14,257 nucleotides of DNA from JACDAN01 sp035711385 (GTDB lineage Bacteria > Actinomycetota > Thermoleophilia > Gaiellales > Gaiellaceae), in contig DASTCG010000177.1 in NCBI GenBank assembly GCA_035711385.1, positions 1-14,257 of the forward strand, in the 5' to 3' direction. Position 1 is the stretch's first letter. Every line of letters starts with the position of its first letter. A program made the position numbers and the translations under genes. This document shows, piece after piece, positions 13,248 to 14,257 of the stretch. The notes under the pieces are model-generated. The model saw nothing but the letters and a program-made list of their open reading frames with translations. It made no database searches and had not been told where the DNA came from.

Positions 13248-13265
13248 GACCCTACGATACAGCCG
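13248..13265. promoter_or_regulatory. 18-bp divergent promoter between DUF3467 and the channel gene
   Basis: The whole space between two divergent GTG codons is 18 bp. Its centre, cTACGATAc, reads TACGAT on plus (13253-13258, 7 nt before the channel GTG) and TATCGT on minus (13259-13254, 6 nt before the DUF3467 GTG). The two -10 boxes overlap by five base pairs, and both genes would be leaderless. No ribosome binding site fits. Any -35 elements would lie inside the opposite gene. Confidence 0.6.
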
Positions 13266-14257
13266 GTGGATACGGCCTTCACGTTGCGACGCCTGTTTGC
13301 TGCTCTCGTCGCGGCGGTCGTCGTGCTCCTCACGGGGACGATCGGGTTCACGCTCCTTCTGGAGGAGGACTTGGAGGACGCGCTCTACCGCTCGGTCGTC
13401 ACCGCCTCGCTGACGGGACTCGACAACCGGCCGAGGGGGACCGGCCCGGAGCTGCTCACGATCTTCCTGGTCCTGGCGGGCCTGACTATCTTTGCCTACG
13501 TGGCCTCGATCCTCGTCGAGGTCGTCGCCCGAGGCGTTGTCACAGGCGCCTGGGCCGAGCGGAGGAGAGTACGCGCGATCGAGGAGCTCAGCGACCACTA
13601 CATCATCTGCGGCTACGGCCGGGTGGGCCGCCAAGTCGGCAAGGAGTTCGCCGACGCCGGCATCCCCTTCGTCGTCGTCGACGTCAACGAGGAGTCGATC
13701 GAGGCGGCGCGCGAAGCGGGCGTTCCGTTCGTGGAGGGGAATGCGACCGACGACGCAGACCTCGCCGCCACGGGTCTCGCTCGAGCGCGCGGGCTCGTCG
13801 CGTCGTCCGACTCGGACACGATCAACCTGTACATCACGCTCTCGGCCAGGGCGGCGAAGCCGGAGTTGCTGATCGTCGCGCGCGCGTCCGACGCCGACGC
13901 GGCGAAGAAGCTGCGGCTCGCCGGCGCCGACCGGGTCGTCCAGCCGTACGCCACGGCGGGCAAGGAGATGGCGAAGCTCGTGCTGAGGCCCCAGGTCGCC
14001 GCCTTTCTGGACATCGTCTCGGGGGCCGGCGGGCCCGATCTGCAGTTCGAGGAGATCGAGGTGCGTCGAGCTTCCGGTCAAGCGGGGAAGACGATCAAGG
14101 AGCTGGACGTCCGCGACCGGACGGGCGCGCTGATCATCGCGCTCCGCAAGCCGGACGGGACCTTCGACATCACGCCCGCGCCGGACACGGTGATCGACGA
14201 CGGCACGGTCATCATCGGCGTCGGCACGGCGAGCGAGCTGTCCGCTCTCGAGGAGCT
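13266..14257 (+). CDS. Two-TM potassium-channel-like protein with RCK/TrkA-N domains, 3' end cut by window
   Basis: The frame is open from GTG 13266 to the window edge, 330 codons visible. The N-terminus has two membrane helices (about 8-32 and 63-88) around a short pore-like loop, DALYRSVVTASLTGLDN. An RCK N-domain follows from about 110: HYIICGYGRVGRQVG is the Rossmann glycine motif and VVVDVNEE (Asp139) the NAD-type acidic end. FVEGNATDDADL, VASSDSDTINLYITLSAR and GADRVVQPYATAGKEMAKL are typical of TrkA-N. An RCK C-domain starts near 262. In K+ channels the pore loop reads TVGYGD; here the best match is TGLD, so selectivity is uncertain. The protein probably forms a ligand-gated ion channel in the cytoplasmic membrane. 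Divergent from DUF3467 with a shared promoter core. Confidence 0.9.
   Translation, partial: MDTAFTLRRLFAALVAAVVVLLTGTIGFTLLLEEDLEDALYRSVVTASLTGLDNRPRGTGPELLTIFLVLAGLTIFAYVASILVEVVARGVVTGAWAERRRVRAIEELSDHYIICGYGRVGRQVGKEFADAGIPFVVVDVNEESIEAAREAGVPFVEGNATDDADLAATGLARARGLVASSDSDTINLYITLSARAAKPELLIVARASDADAAKKLRLAGADRVVQPYATAGKEMAKLVLRPQVAAFLDIVSGAGGPDLQFEEIEVRRASGQAGKTIKELDVRDRTGALIIALRKPDGTFDITPAPDTVIDDGTVIIGVGTASELSALEE

Noticed and set aside
12948..14081. 377-codon minus-strand frame ending in DUF3467
   Set aside because: Only the last 99 codons match a family. The upstream part is antisense to the RCK channel, so I start the gene at 13247.
1..14257. Prophage, insertion sequence, integron or defence island
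   Set aside because: No transposase, integrase, terminal repeats or phage proteins were seen, and base composition is even throughout.

Overview
The window is about 14.3 kb of very GC-rich DNA (roughly 70% by eye) with dense, often overlapping genes and many GTG and TTG starts. The gene content (WhiA, an actinobacterial-type 1-pyrroline-5-carboxylate dehydrogenase, a PknB-like kinase, an ECF sigma factor) points to an actinobacterium. My best guess is a deep-branching lineage of the Thermoleophilia type (Gaiellales or Solirubrobacterales). That placement is inference from style and families, not a database result.

Layout. Positions 1-1466 (minus) hold a 3'-truncated pruA. whiA (1490-2398, plus) diverges from it. 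A gene-free stretch with several inverted repeats (2399-2704) separates whiA from a secreted glycoside-hydrolase-like protein (2705-4162, minus). Divergent from that is the lower-glycolysis cluster gapA-pgk-tpiA-gpmI (4254-8746, plus). An ECF sigma factor follows (8770-9378), with its promoter partly inside the 3' end of gpmI. It meets a minus-strand signalling operon tail to tail: calcineurin-like phosphoesterase (11781-11047), Thr-rich lipoprotein (11081-10509) and PknB-like Ser/Thr kinase (10512-9424). All three genes overlap. A 20-bp-arm inverted repeat holding both stop codons lies between the sigma factor and the kinase. An M48 membrane metalloprotease (11765-12988, plus) starts inside the 5' end of the phosphoesterase gene. 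It ends inside a small DUF3467 gene (13247-12948, minus). DUF3467 is divergent from a two-TM/RCK potassium-channel-like protein that runs off the window end (13266-14257).

How the genes work together. GapA, PGK, TPI and GpmI cover consecutive triose-phosphate steps of glycolysis and gluconeogenesis. PruA feeds proline carbon into glutamate. The right half looks regulatory or envelope-related: sigma factor, kinase, phosphoesterase, lipoprotein, membrane protease and K+ channel.

The most interesting signal is in the start regions. Many genes lack a Shine-Dalgarno sequence and have a -10-like hexamer 5-8 nt before a GTG or TTG, as expected for leaderless transcripts. At two divergent gene pairs (pruA/whiA and DUF3467/channel) the start codons lie only 18-23 bp apart around one overlapping pair of -10 boxes. 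Other items to check are a PGK with two internal deletions and altered glycine motifs, and a channel without the usual GYG filter.
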